Shown: piece after piece, positions 9,628 to 11,342 of the stretch
Layout: each line of letters starts with the position of its first letter
Numbering within the stretch: the first letter of the stretch is position 1
DNA from: Bog-473 sp035551835
Lineage (GTDB): Bacteria > Actinomycetota > Acidimicrobiia > Acidimicrobiales > RAAP-2
Assembly: GCA_035551835.1 (NCBI GenBank)
Contig: DASZMN010000015.1
Location: 1-11,342, forward strand
Length of the DNA: 11,342 nt
Direction of reading: 5' to 3'
Translations under genes and position numbers: made by a program
Notes under the pieces: model-generated
Databases searched by the model: none
Told to the model about the DNA's origin: nothing
What the model saw: the letters and a program-made list of their open reading frames with translations, nothing else

Positions 9628-10308
9628 GTGGCGCCGCGCATCGGCGTCGTCGTCTTCCCCGGTACCAACTGCGAGCACGACGTGGTGCAGGCGGTCGAGG
9701 CGGCCGGCGCGCTGGGGGTGCTCCTCTGGCACGGTGACGACCAGGTCGGAGCGGTCGACGCCGTGGTGCTGCCGGGCGGCTTCGCCCACGGGGACTACCT
9801 GCGGCCCGGGGCCCTGGCCCGCTTCTCGCCGGTGATGGACGCGGTCGGCGCCTTCGCCCGGGCCGGCGGCCCGGTGGTCGGCATCTGCAACGGCTTCCAG
9901 GTCCTGACCGAGGCCGGCCTCCTGCCGGGGGCGCTCCAGAAGAACGGGCGGCTCCGCTTCCTGTGCGAGCCGGCGCGCCTCGTCGTCGCCTCGACGGCCT
10001 CGGTCCTCACGTCGGGCTCCCGGCCGGGCGACGAGCTCGTCATCCCGATCAACCACTTCTCGGGGAACTACACCTGCGACGCCGAGACGCTGCGTCGCCT
10101 GCACGACGAGGACCGCATCGTGTTGCGCTACGCCGACAACCCGAACGGCTCGGTGGACGCCATCGCCGGCATCGCGAACGAGGCGGGCAACGTGGTCGGC
10201 CTGATGCCGCACCCCGAGCGCGCCAGCCACGCACTGCTCGGCTCCGTCGACGGCCTCGTGCTGTTGCGGGCCCTGGTGGACGCGGCCACGGCGCGCGCGG
10301 CCGCCTGA
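9628..10308 (+). CDS. purQ: FGAM synthase glutaminase subunit PurQ
   Basis: Class I glutamine amidotransferase that releases ammonia from glutamine for FGAM synthesis by PurL. 226 residues, full length. PGTNCEHD (11-18), LPGGFAHGDYLRPGA (48-62) and the nucleophile motif GICNGFQ (85-91, Cys87) are present; PHPER (194-198) supplies His195 and Glu197 of the triad. NHFSGNYTC and YADNPNGS are typical of PurQ. The GTG start is one base after the purS stop. It is the last gene of the run: the expected purL is absent downstream, and the following gene is on the other strand with stops only two bases apart. Confidence 0.96.
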   Translation: MAPRIGVVVFPGTNCEHDVVQAVEAAGALGVLLWHGDDQVGAVDAVVLPGGFAHGDYLRPGALARFSPVMDAVGAFARAGGPVVGICNGFQVLTEAGLLPGALQKNGRLRFLCEPARLVVASTASVLTSGSRPGDELVIPINHFSGNYTCDAETLRRLHDEDRIVLRYADNPNGSVDAIAGIANEAGNVVGLMPHPERASHALLGSVDGLVLLRALVDAATARAAA

Positions 10309-10310
10309 TC

Positions 10311-10739
10311 CTAGGTCCGGGCCCGGGAGACCTCCGCTTTCTGCAACACCGCCGCGCTCACCCCGGCGGCGCGCCAGGTCGAATAGGTGATGCCCTTGCG
10401 CTCGCCGTAGGCCTTGGCCACCTTGATGAACTGCTTCTCGAGCGCGGAAAGATCCTTGACCTGGTCGACCCGTGAGCGCTCGTCGAGGAGGTCCTTTTGT
10501 TCCTGAAGGAGATGGAGCCGGGTGAGGGCGTCGGCTGCGGCCAGCTGCGACTCGATCGTGCCGAGCCGGCGGTCGATCGACGCCGGTGTGCGCTTGCGCC
10601 CCCGCTTTGGCTTGGAGGTCTCGAGCGCCTCGAGGTAGTGGCGGACGGTTGCACTCTCGGCGCGCCCACGAGCCAGCGCAGCCTTGTGGCCGGTGCTCAT
10701 GGGCTTGCGAGGAGCCGAAGTTTTTCCCTTTGGAGGCAT
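10311..10739 (-). CDS. Small basic protein with AT-hook-like segment, function unknown
   Basis: A 142-residue protein, very rich in Lys and Arg at the N-terminus (MPPKGKTSAPRKPM). KPKRGRKRTP (43-52) resembles an AT-hook core, RGR in a basic, proline-flanked setting. Residues ~53-100 (ASIDRRLGTIESQL and on) look helical, possibly a short coiled coil. The C-terminus KGITYSTWRAAGVSAAVL (115-132) looks like a small helix-turn-helix-like unit, loosely recalling the Lsr2 C-terminal domain. I recall similar unnamed proteins in actinobacteria. A nucleoid or DNA-associated role is inference. An in-frame ATG at 10757 gives six more residues. Neither start has a clear Shine-Dalgarno, so a leaderless mRNA is possible. 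It converges on purQ with two bases between the stops. Confidence 0.8.
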   Translation of the reverse strand: MPPKGKTSAPRKPMSTGHKAALARGRAESATVRHYLEALETSKPKRGRKRTPASIDRRLGTIESQLAAADALTRLHLLQEQKDLLDERSRVDQVKDLSALEKQFIKVAKAYGERKGITYSTWRAAGVSAAVLQKAEVSRART

Positions 10740-10972
10740 GGGCCCATTGTGGCGCATCGCGCGGACGCATATCGGCCAAACCGTGCTCTTTCTCGACCGT
10801 TATTTCCCGACTTGTCGCGTCGGTGATTCAGGCATTACCGGCCGTTGCACAACGCGCCGAACGCGATTGACAACAGCCATTTCGACAGTGGCCACCGCCC
10901 CGTTCCGCCGGGGTCCTCGCGGCGGCGGCCGCCCGCTGGACCCCCGCCGCCCGACAACACCATCCGGGCGAC
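10740..10972. other. Divergent intergenic region
   Basis: 233 bases between the small basic protein and the methyltransferase, which are divergent. The part from about 10765 to 10890 is less GC-rich than its surroundings, as expected for promoters. A TTGACA occurs at 10867-10872 on the + strand but lacks a matching -10 at normal spacing. No RNA gene or repeat is seen. Confidence 0.5.
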
Positions 10973-11342
10973 GTGAGCCAGTTCCACTTCGACCCCTCGA
11001 CGTATGCGGACCTCATGCGAGCCGAGGTGCCGAGCTACGCGCGTCTGCAGCACGAGGTGGCCCGGGCGAGCGACGGTGTCGAGGCGCCGCGCGTGCTCGA
11101 CCCGGGCACCGGCACCGGCGAGACGCTGGCCGCCGTGCTGGCGCGCCACCCCGGCGCCGCTGCCGTCGGGATCGACGAGAACCCCGCCATGCTCGAGGCA
11201 TCCGCCACTCGCCTCGCCGCCCTGAAGGTCGACCTCGTGGCCGCCGACCTCAGCGACCCGCTGCCCCCCGGGCCCTTCGATCTGGTCGTGTCCGCGCTGG
11301 CCGTCCACCACCTCGACGGGCCGGCCAAGGCGGTGACCCCGG
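10973..11342 (+). CDS. Class I SAM-dependent methyltransferase (3' truncated by window edge)
   Basis: The first 123 residues of a Rossmann-fold methyltransferase. Motif I is VLDPGTGTGET (41-51), the SAM-binding glycine-rich loop, with Pro where Leu is common. Asp68 in VGIDENPAML is the acidic residue at the end of strand 2. AADLSDPLPPGPFDLVVSAL (90-109) and VHHLD (111-115) form the motif II/III region. The substrate cannot be assigned; the closest impression is of small-molecule methyltransferases such as the trans-aconitate or UbiE-like group. The GTG is the first possible start after an in-frame stop at 10868-10870. The Shine-Dalgarno is weak. The gene continues beyond the window. Confidence 0.85.
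   Translation, partial: MSQFHFDPSTYADLMRAEVPSYARLQHEVARASDGVEAPRVLDPGTGTGETLAAVLARHPGAAAVGIDENPAMLEASATRLAALKVDLVAADLSDPLPPGPFDLVVSALAVHHLDGPAKAVTP

Noticed and set aside
10317..10326. CCGGGCCCGG palindrome just after purQ as a terminator
   Set aside because: The palindrome has no loop and no T tract, and lies inside the coding end of the opposing gene.
9505..10779. - strand open frame of 424 codons opposite purQ
   Set aside because: Covers purQ and the small basic gene in another frame; rich in Arg/Gly/Ala with no recognisable motif.
10867..10872. TTGACA as a -35 for the methyltransferase gene
   Set aside because: No TANNNT-like hexamer occurs 16-18 bases downstream.

Overview
This is a high-GC chromosomal window from an actinobacterium, most plausibly class Acidimicrobiia. 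The evidence for that placement is the strong GC bias with frequent GTG starts, a ClpB-type chaperone end, an actinobacterial-style long PurC with a PurS/PurQ pair, and above all two secreted proteins built from repeats of the type GGYWLVASDGGIFAFGDAPFYGS, which I know chiefly from Acidimicrobiia. The lineage call is an inference from family knowledge, not from a search.

Layout from left to right. Bases 2-904 (+) hold the last ~300 residues of ClpB. Facing it, 915-2270 and 2390-3715 (-) are two tandem paralogues: signal peptide, an Ig-like choice-of-anchor-D domain with two cysteines, then five full ~42-residue repeats flanked by half units. Each has a similar ~50-nt leader with a TANNNT -10 element at the same spacing. 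Bases 3841-4410 (-) encode a DJ-1/PfpI-family protein with a 7-bp palindrome just upstream. A divergent region (4411-4603) separates it from a tightly packed purine operon on the + strand: purA (4604-5887), purD (5884-7170), purB (7167-8471), purC (8476-9378), purS (9375-9626) and purQ (9628-10308). All five junctions are 4-bp overlaps or gaps of at most 4 nt, which suggests translational coupling. The run stops at purQ: no purL follows. Instead a small very basic protein gene on the - strand (10311-10739) ends 2 nt from purQ. After a 233-nt gap, a SAM-dependent methyltransferase begins at 10973 (+) and runs off the window.

Functionally, purD, purS/purQ (with a PurL encoded elsewhere), purC and purB supply steps of IMP synthesis, and purA with purB converts IMP to AMP. 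The operon is thus biased to the AMP branch plus mid-pathway steps. The repeat proteins are exported and have no enzymatic domain that I can recognise.

The window is mostly ordinary housekeeping. The least explained parts are the duplicated repeat-protein pair with its conserved leader, and the small basic protein next to purQ. I see no CRISPR array, insertion sequence, tRNA, rRNA or prophage element.
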